Shown in pieces: positions 14,243 to 21,308 of a stretch of 23,626 bases of DNA (within the stretch, counting starts at the first letter, position 1; the number at the start of each line of letters is the position of its first letter). A program made the position numbers and the translations under genes. The stretch spans positions 1 to 23,626 of IMG/VR virus record IMGVR_UViG_3300034200_001412, one strand, 5' to 3'. This DNA is from a virus. Under the pieces are notes generated by a model. It saw only the letters and a list, made by a program, of their open reading frames with translations. It did not search any database and had not been told where the DNA came from.

Positions 14243-14540
14243 TCGTTTATATGAACATGCTAAATTTGTTATAACCAAAAAAATTGGCATTATTAGTTCT
14301 GAAACAATGGCTTGGTTAGCCAATATTATGTTACATGCTGCTACTATCCCTAGTTTGATAGCAGTTAGTATGAGTTTAACAGATAGACTGCCCAGTGTAG
14401 ATTTAGTTCTGCTAACTTGGGGCGCATTGACGCTGCTATTTTTAAAAGCAGTCATTGTAAAAGACATGTTAAATGTAGCAACTATTGGTTTCGGATTTAT
14501 CGTTCAAAGTGTCTTAATGATGCTGATATTTTTTAAATAA
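14229..14540 (+). CDS. Small multi-span membrane protein, candidate holin
   Basis: Starting at ATG 14229, the 103-residue protein has a short basic N-terminus (MSRFNRLYEHAKF, then KKIG) and three hydrophobic spans: about 28-48 (AWLANIMLHAATIPSLIAV), 57-76 and 80-103, ending LMMLIFFK. Size, topology and position directly after the endolysin fit a class I holin, but small phage membrane proteins of this type are often unassigned. A longer frame from 14199 would lie within the endolysin gene. The terminator at 14563 follows 22 nt after its stop. Confidence 0.65.
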   Translation: MSRFNRLYEHAKFVITKKIGIISSETMAWLANIMLHAATIPSLIAVSMSLTDRLPSVDLVLLTWGALTLLFLKAVIVKDMLNVATIGFGFIVQSVLMMLIFFK

Positions 14541-14550
14541 CCAAAATACA

Positions 14551-14579
14551 TTGACATTTACCAACCTCTGCAGTATACT
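14551..14579 (+). promoter_or_regulatory. Sigma70-type promoter for the envelope lipoprotein operon
   Basis: TTGACA (14551-14556), 17 nt, TATACT (14574-14579); predicted start near 14586, about 40 nt before the lipoprotein ATG. The -10 box is in the stem-loop of the terminator described next. Confidence 0.8.
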
Positions 14580-14602
14580 TGGTACTGTAGAGGTTTTCTT
14601 TT
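14563..14602 (+). terminator. Stem-loop terminator overlapping a promoter
   Basis: AACCTCTGCAGTA (14563-14575) pairs with TACTGTAGAGGTT (14583-14595) over 13 positions with one G-U pair, around a 7-nt loop, followed by a T-rich run starting at 14594. It would end transcription from the lysis genes. It could also act as an operator, as the promoter -10 box is within it. Confidence 0.75.
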
Positions 14603-14626
14603 ATACACACACTTTGAAAGGCAAAT

Positions 14627-15238
14627 ATGAAAAAGGCTCTTGTAGTAGTTTCGTTAACATCAATCCTTGCTGCTTGCGGCACTACCAGTATGGAACCATT
14701 ACGTACCGAAAATGTAACTAAACGTGAAGTTCCTAATTGGTATTTAGAACATTCTGATGTAGGTAAAGAATCTAAAGATGGTTGGAAGTTTTGGGACAAA
14801 GAAGGATATCTCTATGCAGTAGCAGAAGATGTCAGTCCTAGTATGGAAATGGCTCTAAAGAAAGCTACGCTTAAAGCCAAGGCCAAAGTTCTTGATCGCA
14901 TTACAGGAGAAATGAACAATCGAACTACTATCATCTATGATGAAGAAGGTGGGCCAGAAAAACTAGAAGCATTTCAACAAGGTCAAGACGTAATTGTTAA
15001 TCTTATCGCAGAAAGTGTACTTCGAACTTATGCTGTAGATAAGAAAATGATTGTGTATAATCCAGACACTGCTCACTACCGTGCTTTCGTGTTAATGAAA
15101 ATTACCAAGAAAGATGTAGAAGCTATGGCTAAGGAATACGATGCCAGAGTTGAACGTAGTGAACGTAAGCATGCCGGCAAAAATGTTAACGAAGTCGCTG
15201 GTGAACTTTTAAACCAAACTAAGAATCGTAACAAATAA
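14627..15238 (+). CDS. LPP20-like lipoprotein
   Basis: The protein starts with a lipoprotein signal peptide (MKKALVVVSLTSILAAC, lipobox Leu-Ala-Ala-Cys at C17), so it would be lipidated and placed in the envelope. The mature part has VPNWYLEHSD, GYLYAVAEDVSPSMEMALKK and a long helix of alternating Lys/Ala, a pattern of LPP20-family lipoproteins. Function in the family is unclear. A phage lipoprotein could modify the host surface, block superinfection or affect lysis; none is shown. Its stop overlaps the next start by one base. Confidence 0.75.
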   Translation: MKKALVVVSLTSILAACGTTSMEPLRTENVTKREVPNWYLEHSDVGKESKDGWKFWDKEGYLYAVAEDVSPSMEMALKKATLKAKAKVLDRITGEMNNRTTIIYDEEGGPEKLEAFQQGQDVIVNLIAESVLRTYAVDKKMIVYNPDTAHYRAFVLMKITKKDVEAMAKEYDARVERSERKHAGKNVNEVAGELLNQTKNRNK

Positions 15239-15579
15239 TGATACGCTATTTGTTAATAGGTAGTATAGCTCTATCAGGCTGTACTACCTATACTCCTCGA
15301 GCTAACATACCTGATCAGTACTGTGACATAAAAACTGAAACACGTATTGTTAAAGATAAATCCGGTAAAACTGTTGATGGCCAAACAGTAGAAGTAATGA
15401 AGTGCAACGACAATAAAGTTGATAGATTATTTCATGCTCAAAGTGGTATGGCACAAGACTGTGGAGAATACAAATACTTTATTACATTAAACAATCGACC
15501 AGTAGAAAGGCGTGGTTATGCATGTAAGAAATATGATGGTACTTGGGAAGTTGTGCCTCATCCTAGTATGTACCAATAG
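15238..15579 (+). CDS. Small lipoprotein with surface-antigen-like C-terminus
   Basis: The signal peptide MIRYLLIGSIALSGC ends in a lipobox (LSGC, C15), so this is a predicted lipoprotein of about 98 mature residues. The C-terminal half (DCGEYKYFITLNNRPVER, then YACKKYDGTWEVV) resembles the CREYTQTI...GTACR-x-x-DGSW ending of the 17-kDa rickettsial surface antigen family, with the paired cysteines retained. A disulfide is likely. It overlaps the following gene by 62 nt in another frame. Confidence 0.65.
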   Translation: MIRYLLIGSIALSGCTTYTPRANIPDQYCDIKTETRIVKDKSGKTVDGQTVEVMKCNDNKVDRLFHAQSGMAQDCGEYKYFITLNNRPVERRGYACKKYDGTWEVVPHPSMYQ

Positions 15580-15943
15580 CTATGCTCAAAGCTGGCAAGG
15601 ACCTGTAAATAATCATTGGATGAGTAATGATTCTTTACTGGGTATGGCATATAACCTTTCTAAATTTTTTGGTACAAAATTAAAACCACAAGATCAAAAT
15701 CTACACTCACATGCAGTTTATCATGCATTGAATAATCTTGAAAATGGAGAGTCAGTAGAATGGTTTAATGATCGAACTGATGCTCAAGGCAAAGCTAGAG
15801 TAGTTTATACCTATCCTGGTAATGGTAATATTTGTCGACGTGTACACAGTTGGGTTCGTCTAGGTGCTGACGAAAAAAGTTTTGAAGATACTGCATGTTA
15901 TTATAACAGCACTAAAACATGGAAATTCATCGATAAATATTGA
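15518..15943 (+). CDS. Secreted 17-kDa-surface-antigen-like protein
   Basis: From ATG 15518, preceded by AGAAAGG (15504-15510), the protein has a signal peptide ending in LCLILVCTNSYAQ, with likely cleavage after Ala-Gln, and no lipobox. The mature region (GESVEWFNDRTDAQGK, then NGNICRRVHSWVRL and FEDTACYYNSTKTWKFID) is a clear relative of the C-terminal domain of the rickettsial 17-kDa antigen/COG4520 family. The gene begins inside the preceding lipoprotein gene, and the two proteins share this fold, so they may be an old duplication. Upstream M codons at 15533 and 15536 are alternative starts. Confidence 0.65.
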   Translation: MHVRNMMVLGKLCLILVCTNSYAQSWQGPVNNHWMSNDSLLGMAYNLSKFFGTKLKPQDQNLHSHAVYHALNNLENGESVEWFNDRTDAQGKARVVYTYPGNGNICRRVHSWVRLGADEKSFEDTACYYNSTKTWKFIDKY

Positions 15944-15945
15944 CT

Positions 15946-17544
15946 ATGAAAATTACATTTGCTGATAAAAGTATTGCATGGTTTGCTCTATTCAGCGGAC
16001 TTGCCATTTCTGCTGTGGCTGTTTGGTATTCTGTCGCAGGCCTAATAAGTATTTTTGCCGCCGCGGCTGTACCTATTGCCATTATGGGAATAGTATTAGA
16101 AGTTAGTAAATTAGTTGCCACTGTTTGGTTGAAACAGAATTGGTTTATTGCTCCTAGACTAATTAAAACTTACCTGCTTATAGCAGTATCCATTTTGATG
16201 TTAATTACATCGATGGGAATTTTTGGTTATTTGTCGAAAGCACATTTAGATCAGGCCGTACCTACCGGTGATGTTGCTGCTAAAGTCGCTCTTATAGACG
16301 AGAAAATTAAAACAGAACGTGACAATATTGATGCGGCTAGACGAGCATTGACTCAAATGGATGCACAAGTTGATCAAATGTTAGGTCGTAGCGATACAGA
16401 ACGTGGTGCTGAACGTGCTGTACAAATTCGTCGCAATCAAGCCAAAGAACGCACTGCTCTGCAATCAGATATTGCACGTTCTCAAAAAACAATCGCTGCT
16501 CTTAATCAAGAACGGGCACCAATAGCTAGCGAGTTACGCAAGGTAGAGGCTGAAGTAGGGCCGATTAAATACATTGCGGCTTTACTGTATGGCGATAATC
16601 CGGATCAAAATGTTTTAGAACGTGCAGTTCGTTGGGTCATAATTTTGATTGTTGTTATTTTTGATCCGTTAGCAGTTGTTCTATTATTGTCTAGTCAATA
16701 CAGTTTTCAATACTTCAGACGAGTCAAGGAGGAACAAGATGCTAATACTGATGCCGAACTTAATAGTGTACATGTGGTGGGAGATAGTGGTGGAACCAAT
16801 CCTGTGGTGGCTACCGGAGATCCCCAAGAAGTAATAACGCATTGTCCTAAGTGCAGGACAGAAGTTATGGATGCCCCAGGAATTGGTCCTTTTTGTCCTA
16901 ATAAAGAGTGTGATGTAGTCGATGGATTGTATGGCACAATCGATCCTGAAACAGAGCAATTTTTTAAACGTCTAAGAGTAATTGCTAAATTGCAAGATAT
17001 CGAAGACGATCAAGCAGACATCGAAGAAGCTAATCGTCTGATATCAGAGATTCCAAAAGAAGATGGATATAACTACGAACCAGACGACGGTCCTTTAACA
17101 GAAGAACAAATCAAACAAATTAAAGACTCTGTTGATGAGCATTCAGAAATGCCAAGTGATATCGCAGATCTAAATGAATATGAAAAGCCATATCCGTTTC
17201 CAATGGTACGTCCATTAGAAGGACAAGCCAAGTTAGATCAGGATCTAATTAACAGTGTTCCTGTTCTAGAAAATGAAGAAACATGGGCACAACGAGTAAT
17301 AGACGAGGAAGACGAGGAAGCAGATACAGATGCTCGTAGAGCATGGAAGGCATCTAATCCGCACGATACGTTGAAGCGTCAGCGTTCTTTATACGAACGA
17401 GGCCTTATAGATAAACTACCTTGGGAAACTGTAGCACATTTTGATGCGGAAACTGAAGAATCTAATGATCTAAATTACAAGCAAAATTCAGAACAAAGCC
17501 CTGATTCATTGTGGCAAAAGATTCAGGAAAAAAAGAATAAGTAG
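15946..17544 (+). CDS. Membrane protein with coiled coil and zinc ribbon
   Basis: From ATG 15946 the 532-residue protein has hydrophobic spans at about 10-30, 32-58 and 75-97, a long charged coiled coil (about 115-200, with many Arg/Glu/Gln), and another hydrophobic span (about 228-250, VIILIVVIFDPLAVVLLLSS). After a short linker come C300, C303, C317 and C322 (CPKC and CPNKEC), a probable zinc ribbon. The last 200 residues are acidic and disordered. From memory, similar proteins occur in marine T4-like phages without assigned function. A GTG/TTG-type start at 15940 is possible but ATG 15946 is better. A membrane role at infection or lysis is inference. Confidence 0.75.
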   Translation: MKITFADKSIAWFALFSGLAISAVAVWYSVAGLISIFAAAAVPIAIMGIVLEVSKLVATVWLKQNWFIAPRLIKTYLLIAVSILMLITSMGIFGYLSKAHLDQAVPTGDVAAKVALIDEKIKTERDNIDAARRALTQMDAQVDQMLGRSDTERGAERAVQIRRNQAKERTALQSDIARSQKTIAALNQERAPIASELRKVEAEVGPIKYIAALLYGDNPDQNVLERAVRWVIILIVVIFDPLAVVLLLSSQYSFQYFRRVKEEQDANTDAELNSVHVVGDSGGTNPVVATGDPQEVITHCPKCRTEVMDAPGIGPFCPNKECDVVDGLYGTIDPETEQFFKRLRVIAKLQDIEDDQADIEEANRLISEIPKEDGYNYEPDDGPLTEEQIKQIKDSVDEHSEMPSDIADLNEYEKPYPFPMVRPLEGQAKLDQDLINSVPVLENEETWAQRVIDEEDEEADTDARRAWKASNPHDTLKRQRSLYERGLIDKLPWETVAHFDAETEESNDLNYKQNSEQSPDSLWQKIQEKKNK

Positions 17545-17548
17545 TTAT

Positions 17549-17950
17549 ATGAGTGGAACAAATATTAACTTAATTACACCTCCTGACAGACTGTACAATT
17601 CGAACTTATCATTCTTATTAGTCAAACCGTCTACTAAAATCAAACTGCAATTTCAAGCTACTCTAAGTAAGATTGGAGAAGATGTAAATGTATATGTGTT
17701 TGATGATGCTGAATCGGATATCAACTGGTTATTGTCAGTGAGCCAAAGTGTCGATAGGATTGTTGTAGACATTGATAATTGTGACGATCTTACTAAACTA
17801 TTTGTTTCCTTAATTCTAACACAATCTAATGCTTACTATTATACCACAGATGAAATCACACCGTGGAGTTTAATAAGCAGAAATAGAATGTATAATTTAG
17901 ATTGGGTTTTAGAAGTTCTAGATAAAGACGACGAGGATGAGGATGCCTAG
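17549..17950 (+). CDS. Conserved phage hypothetical protein (133 aa)
   Basis: The protein has a compact N-terminal domain (NLITPPDRLYNSNLSFLLVKP) and alternates beta-strand and acidic turns (VNVYVFDDAESD, VDRIVVDIDNCDD, then a SNAYYYTTDE segment), suggesting an alpha/beta fold of receiver or Rossmann type. From memory it resembles a conserved unknown of cyanophages. No catalytic signature. The C-terminus is very acidic (KDDEDEDA). It starts 4 nt after the preceding gene and overlaps the bS21 gene by 8 nt. Confidence 0.65.
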   Translation: MSGTNINLITPPDRLYNSNLSFLLVKPSTKIKLQFQATLSKIGEDVNVYVFDDAESDINWLLSVSQSVDRIVVDIDNCDDLTKLFVSLILTQSNAYYYTTDEITPWSLISRNRMYNLDWVLEVLDKDDEDEDA

Positions 17951-18167
17951 AAAAGGAACTACAGTAGTGCTAAGAGATGGAGACGATGTAAACAGAGCTT
18001 TACGCAAATTAAAAAACAAAGTAGAGGAAGCTGGTACATTAAAGACTCTACAAAAAAAAGAATTTTATGAAAAACCAACAACAGCTCGTAAACGTAAAAA
18101 AGCAGCAGGTCGAGCTCGTTTCTTAAACAAATTAAAAAAAGAACAATTGCCAAAAAAGTTGTTTTAA
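17943..18167 (+). CDS. rpsU: Ribosomal protein bS21 (phage-encoded)
   Basis: The 74-residue product from ATG 17943 has the bS21 layout: TTVVLRDGDDVNRALRKLKN, then an AGTLKTL helix, and the signature FYEKPTTARKRKKAAGRARF with a basic tail. In bacteria bS21 sits near the mRNA entry side of the 30S subunit and helps initiation; phage copies are known from environmental viruses and could bias host ribosomes to phage mRNA, which is inference. ATG 17937 is an alternative, two codons upstream. The stop is followed by a T-rich stretch and the promoter for the exonuclease. Confidence 0.9.
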   Translation: MPRKGTTVVLRDGDDVNRALRKLKNKVEEAGTLKTLQKKEFYEKPTTARKRKKAAGRARFLNKLKKEQLPKKLF

Positions 18168-18187
18168 TTTAATTTTTTTTGTATAAT
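18159..18187 (+). promoter_or_regulatory. Possible sigma70-type promoter for the exonuclease
   Basis: TTGTTT (18159-18164), 17 nt, TATAAT (18182-18187). The -10 box is perfect; the -35 box is poor. The start of transcription would be near 18194, 13 nt before the exonuclease ATG, which has only a short AGAAAG ribosome-binding site. Confidence 0.5.
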
Positions 18188-18206
18188 ATAATTTTAGAAA
18201 GATTTT

Positions 18207-18788
18207 ATGCTATCTGATATAATGATAGATTTAGAGACTCTTGCCACCTCACCTAATGCAGCAGTATTGACAATTGGAGCTGTTAAATTTGATCCGTTTA
18301 GTAATGAACTCGATAGTCCTAGTTGTGAAAAATTTTATGTCAAAGTAGACATAGACAGTTGCGACGAATTAGAATTAGATGTTTCAAATGATACTCTAGA
18401 ATGGTGGAGTAAGCAGAGTAAAGAAGCACAAGAAGAAGCATTTAGTACAGAAGACAGGATTCATGTAAGAGAAGCCTTTAATCAATTGTATAAATTTTGT
18501 TGGGGAGCTAAACGTGTTTGGAGTCATGGTGCCGCTTTTGACACTGTTATTTGTGAAAATATTTTTAGAAAACTTAATAAGGCAATCCCTTGGAGTTTTT
18601 GGGAAGTTAGGGATACTAGAACGTTGTTTGATTTGGGCATTGACCCAAAAAGACCGCCGGTACTTAAACATCATGCTTTAGAAGATGCGTGGAACCAAGC
18701 AGTGGGAGTACAGAACGTTTTTCAAAGATTAAGGAGCAGTACACAATTTAATGGAAATTTAATACAACCTCTGGCAAATCAGAGATAA
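18207..18788 (+). CDS. DexA-like 3'-5' exonuclease (DEDDh family)
   Basis: The 193-residue protein has the acidic exonuclease motifs: D8-x-E10 in IMIDLETLAT, D112 in WSHGAAFDT, and H156/D160 in KHHALEDAWNQ. The TLEWWSKQS segment and length resemble T4 DexA and the Rv2179c-type exoribonuclease family. It degrades DNA or RNA from the 3' end using two metal ions; which nucleic acid is not decidable here. It may recycle host nucleic acid. The stop overlaps the late-promoter element preceding dnaK. Confidence 0.87.
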   Translation: MLSDIMIDLETLATSPNAAVLTIGAVKFDPFSNELDSPSCEKFYVKVDIDSCDELELDVSNDTLEWWSKQSKEAQEEAFSTEDRIHVREAFNQLYKFCWGAKRVWSHGAAFDTVICENIFRKLNKAIPWSFWEVRDTRTLFDLGIDPKRPPVLKHHALEDAWNQAVGVQNVFQRLRSSTQFNGNLIQPLANQR

Positions 18789-18791
18789 ATA
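18784..18791 (+). promoter_or_regulatory. T4-like late promoter element before dnaK
   Basis: GATAAATA at the exonuclease stop codon, the third copy of this octamer in the window. The transcript would begin near 18797-18798, at the base of the hairpin in the dnaK leader. Confidence 0.6.
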
Positions 18792-18796
18792 AGATT

Positions 18797-18834
18797 GTGC
18801 AGCGCCTTAAGGGTTGTACAAAGGACACGAGTCC
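18797..18834 (+). other. Structured RNA in the dnaK leader
   Basis: GTGCAGC (18797-18803) pairs with GTTGTAC (18813-18819) with two G-U pairs, enclosing CC-TTAA-GG (18805-18812). A second hairpin follows, GGAC (18823-18826), loop ACGA, GTCC (18831-18834). AAGATT (18791-18796) and AATCTT (18838-18843) could close the whole into a three-way junction if the transcript starts upstream. CCTTAA (18805-18810) is complementary to TTAAGG (18851-18856), which is part of the dnaK ribosome-binding site. Confidence 0.5.
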
Positions 18835-18838
18835 AAAA

Positions 18839-18862
18839 ATCTTGCTTAATTTAAGGAGAAAA
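18839..18862 (+). repeat. Chaperone leader box, copy 1 (before dnaK)
   Basis: Starts ATCTTGCTTAA, then TTT, then AAGGAGAAAA, ending 2 nt before the dnaK ATG. The copy at 20781-20804 differs at two of 24 positions. It includes the ribosome-binding site. Confidence 0.8.
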
Positions 18863-18864
18863 AC

Positions 18865-20742
18865 ATGAGCAAAATCATCGGTATCGATTTGGGTACTACT
18901 AATAGTTGTGTAGCAATAATTGAAAACGGTATAAGCAAAGTAATTGAAAATTCAGAAGGTGCTAGAACTACACCTAGTATTGTTGCTTATACTAATGAAG
19001 AAATCCTAGTCGGCGCACCAGCCAAACGTCAAGCAGTAACTAATCCAAAAAATACAATTCATGCATCAAAGCGTCTTATCGGACGTAAATTTAAAGAAGA
19101 CGCTGTACAAAAAGATATCAACTTAATGCCTTACGAGATCATGGAGGCTACTAACGGAGATGCTTGGATACGAGCTAATGGCAAAGAATTGGCTCCTCCA
19201 CAAGTTTCAGCGGAAGTACTACGTAAGATGAAGAAAACCGCAGAAGACTATCTTGGGCAAGAAGTAACACAGGCTGTTATCACTGTACCTGCTTACTTCA
19301 ACGATAGTCAGCGTCAAGCTACTAAAGATGCAGGAAAAATTGCAGGGCTAGAAGTTCTGCGTATTATTAACGAACCAACCGCAGCAGCTCTAGCCTATGG
19401 CGTCGATAAAACAGATAAACGTGATCGAAAAGTTGCTGTATATGATCTAGGTGGCGGTACTTTCGATATCAGCATTATAGAAATCGCTAACGTCGACGGA
19501 GATAAACAAATCGAAGTTCTTTCTACCAACGGCGATACATTCCTTGGCGGCGAAGACTTTGATAATAGAATTATGGATTATCTTGTATCTGAATTTAAGA
19601 AAGAGCAAGGTATTGACCTTAGTAAAGACGTCATGGCACTGCAACGTCTTAAAGAAGCAGCTGAACGTACAAAAATTGAATTGTCCAACAGTTCACAAAC
19701 TGATGTGAATCTTCCATATATCACTGCTGATGCTTCAGGTCCTAAGCATCTAAATCTTAAATTAACTAGAGCAAAATTAGAAAGTTTAGTAGAAGACTTA
19801 ATTCAAAGAAGTTTAGCACCTTGTCGTCAAGCAATGCAAGATGCAAAAGTTAGTGCTGCCGATATTGATGAAATTATTCTAGTCGGTGGGCAAACACGTA
19901 TGCCTAAAGTGCAAGAAGAAGTTGAAAAACTATTTGGTAAAGCACCACGTAAAGATGTTAATCCAGATGAAGCAGTTGCAGCTGGAGCAGCAGTACAAGG
20001 CGCAGTTCTAGGTGGAGATAGAAAAGACGTTCTGTTATTAGATGTGACTCCACTAAGTCTAGGCATTGAAACAATGGGAGGCATTTTTACTAAACTAATC
20101 AGTAAGAATACTACTATACCTACAAAACATAGTCAGGTATTTTCTACAGCCGAAGATAATCAGCCTGCGGTAACTATTAAAGTTGCACAAGGTGAACGCG
20201 AAATGTTTTCTTACAATAAGTTGTTAGGAGAATTTAATTTAGAAGGAATCGCTCCTGCACGTAGAGGCATGCCGCAGATTGAAGTGACATTGGATATAGA
20301 TGCTAATGGTATTATGCACGTGAGTGCCAAAGATAAGAACACAGGTAAAGAAAATAAAATTACCATTAAAAGCGATAGCGGATTAACTCCAGAAGAAATT
20401 GAACGTATGGTAAAGGACGCCGAAGCCAATGCAGACGAAGATCGTAAACAACGAGAGTTGATAGAAACACGAAATAATGCAGAAGGTATTATACATAACA
20501 TTCGTAGTGATATGAAAGAAGTTGAAACTCTTCTTACTGAAGAAGAAAAAACCAAAGTGAATGATGCTTGCAAAGTAGCTGAAGAAGCTTGTGCAGAATC
20601 AGACAAGGAAAAAATTAACGAATCTATCACTACACTTTTTGAAGTACAACAAATAGTTGCAACTGCAAAAAGTAAAAAGGAATCTTCAAGCGGAACTTCC
20701 GAAGATGTTGCAGTAGATGCAGAATTTAAGGAAACTGCTTAA
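18865..20742 (+). CDS. dnaK: Hsp70 chaperone DnaK
   Basis: The 625-residue protein is a complete DnaK. The ATPase domain (about 1-380) has the phosphate-1 loop [43 protein letters not shown] and the phosphate-2 loop [13 protein letters not shown], with [15 protein letters not shown]. The linker [17 protein letters not shown] leads to the substrate-binding domain and helical lid. The C-terminus, VDAEFKETA, is DnaK-like rather than HscA-like. DnaK folds newly made or damaged proteins with DnaJ and GrpE, which are not in this window, so host partners are needed. It may help capsid assembly or, by way of the IscU LPPVK loop, Fe-S transfer; both are inference. A late promoter and an elaborate leader precede it, and a terminator follows. 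Confidence 0.97.
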   Translation: MSKIIGIDLGTTNSCVAIIENGISKVIENSEGARTTPSIVAYTNEEILVGAPAKRQAVTNPKNTIHASKRLIGRKFKEDAVQKDINLMPYEIMEATNGDAWIRANGKELAPPQVSAEVLRKMKKTAEDYLGQEVTQAVITVPAYFNDSQRQATKDAGKIAGLEVLRIINEPTAAALAYGVDKTDKRDRKVAVYDLGGGTFDISIIEIANVDGDKQIEVLSTNGDTFLGGEDFDNRIMDYLVSEFKKEQGIDLSKDVMALQRLKEAAERTKIELSNSSQTDVNLPYITADASGPKHLNLKLTRAKLESLVEDLIQRSLAPCRQAMQDAKVSAADIDEIILVGGQTRMPKVQEEVEKLFGKAPRKDVNPDEAVAAGAAVQGAVLGGDRKDVLLLDVTPLSLGIETMGGIFTKLISKNTTIPTKHSQVFSTAEDNQPAVTIKVAQGEREMFSYNKLLGEFNLEGIAPARRGMPQIEVTLDIDANGIMHVSAKDKNTGKENKITIKSDSGLTPEEIERMVKDAEANADEDRKQRELIETRNNAEGIIHNIRSDMKEVETLLTEEEKTKVNDACKVAEEACAESDKEKINESITTLFEVQQIVATAKSKKESSSGTSEDVAVDAEFKETA

Positions 20743-20747
20743 GAACT

Positions 20748-20778
20748 ATATTTGACGCCATTGGGTCAAATATTTTTA
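20748..20778 (+). terminator. Intrinsic terminator after dnaK
   Basis: ATATTTGAC (20748-20756) and GTCAAATAT (20765-20773) form a perfect 9-bp stem with an 8-nt loop, followed by a T-rich run. It starts 5 nt after the dnaK stop, so hsp20 probably needs its own transcription or read-through. Confidence 0.85.
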
Positions 20779-20780
20779 TT

Positions 20781-20804
20781 ATCTTGCTTAAATAAAGGAG
20801 AAAA
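20781..20804 (+). repeat. Chaperone leader box, copy 2 (before hsp20)
   Basis: ATCTTGCTTAA, then ATA, then AAGGAGAAAA, 3 nt before the hsp20 ATG. It is 22 of 24 identical to the copy before dnaK. In this copy CTTAAATA (20787-20794) also resembles a late promoter. Confidence 0.8.
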
Positions 20805-20807
20805 GAA

Positions 20808-21257
20808 ATGACAATGAATGGAACTTTAACACGTTTTGATACAACGGCCTTGAATAAGGCATTGGTAGGATTTGATAGATTATTTGATACTTTTGAAACA
20901 AGGTTTGCAAATCAACTATCAACAAATTATCCTCCACATAATATTATAAAAACAGATGATACTCATTATCAAATTGAAATAGCAATTGCAGGTTTCAAGA
21001 AAAATGAAATTAGTATCGAAGTTGAACAAGAGATTCTAACTGTAAAGGGAGAATCAGAAACACCTAATGAAAATACTGTTAAACAGTACTTACATCGTGG
21101 ACTAAGCAGTAGAAGCTTTGTAAGAAGTTGGCAACTTGCAGAACACATGGTTGTTAACGGTGCTGAAATCAAAGATGGTATCTTGACTATTAATCTAGAA
21201 TACATTATTCCAGAAGAAAAGAAAGCCAGGGTAATTGACATTGTAGAAGTTAAGTAA
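20808..21257 (+). CDS. Small heat-shock protein, Hsp20/IbpA type
   Basis: The 149-residue protein is a class A small heat-shock protein. It has the IbpA-like N-terminus (LVGFDRLFDTFETRF), the YPPHNIIKTDDTHYQIEIAIAG strand set that opens the alpha-crystallin domain, the EILTVKGE strand, a RSFVRSWQL loop, and the C-terminal GILTINLEYIIPEE before a short tail. Such proteins bind unfolded proteins without ATP and hand them to DnaK, encoded just upstream. The start is fixed by AAAGGAG seven bases upstream. Its 3' end holds the -35 box of the clpS promoter. Confidence 0.95.
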   Translation: MTMNGTLTRFDTTALNKALVGFDRLFDTFETRFANQLSTNYPPHNIIKTDDTHYQIEIAIAGFKKNEISIEVEQEILTVKGESETPNENTVKQYLHRGLSSRSFVRSWQLAEHMVVNGAEIKDGILTINLEYIIPEEKKARVIDIVEVK

Positions 21258-21263
21258 TATAAT
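21235..21263 (+). promoter_or_regulatory. Consensus sigma70-type promoter for clpS
   Basis: TTGACA (21235-21240), 17 nt, TATAAT (21258-21263): a perfect match, overlapping the hsp20 stop. The transcript would start near 21270, about 39 nt before clpS. Confidence 0.85.
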
Positions 21264-21265
21264 AC

Positions 21266-21286
21266 AAGGGGACTTTATGTCCCCTT
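21266..21286 (+). promoter_or_regulatory. Hairpin at the start of the clpS transcript
   Basis: AAGGGGAC (21266-21273) and GTCCCCTT (21279-21286) make a perfect 8-bp stem with a TTTAT loop. There is no T-tract after it, so it is a weak terminator candidate; it may instead stabilise the RNA or act as an operator next to the promoter. Confidence 0.6.
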
Positions 21287-21308
21287 ATAAACATCACAGG
21301 AGTTAAAC

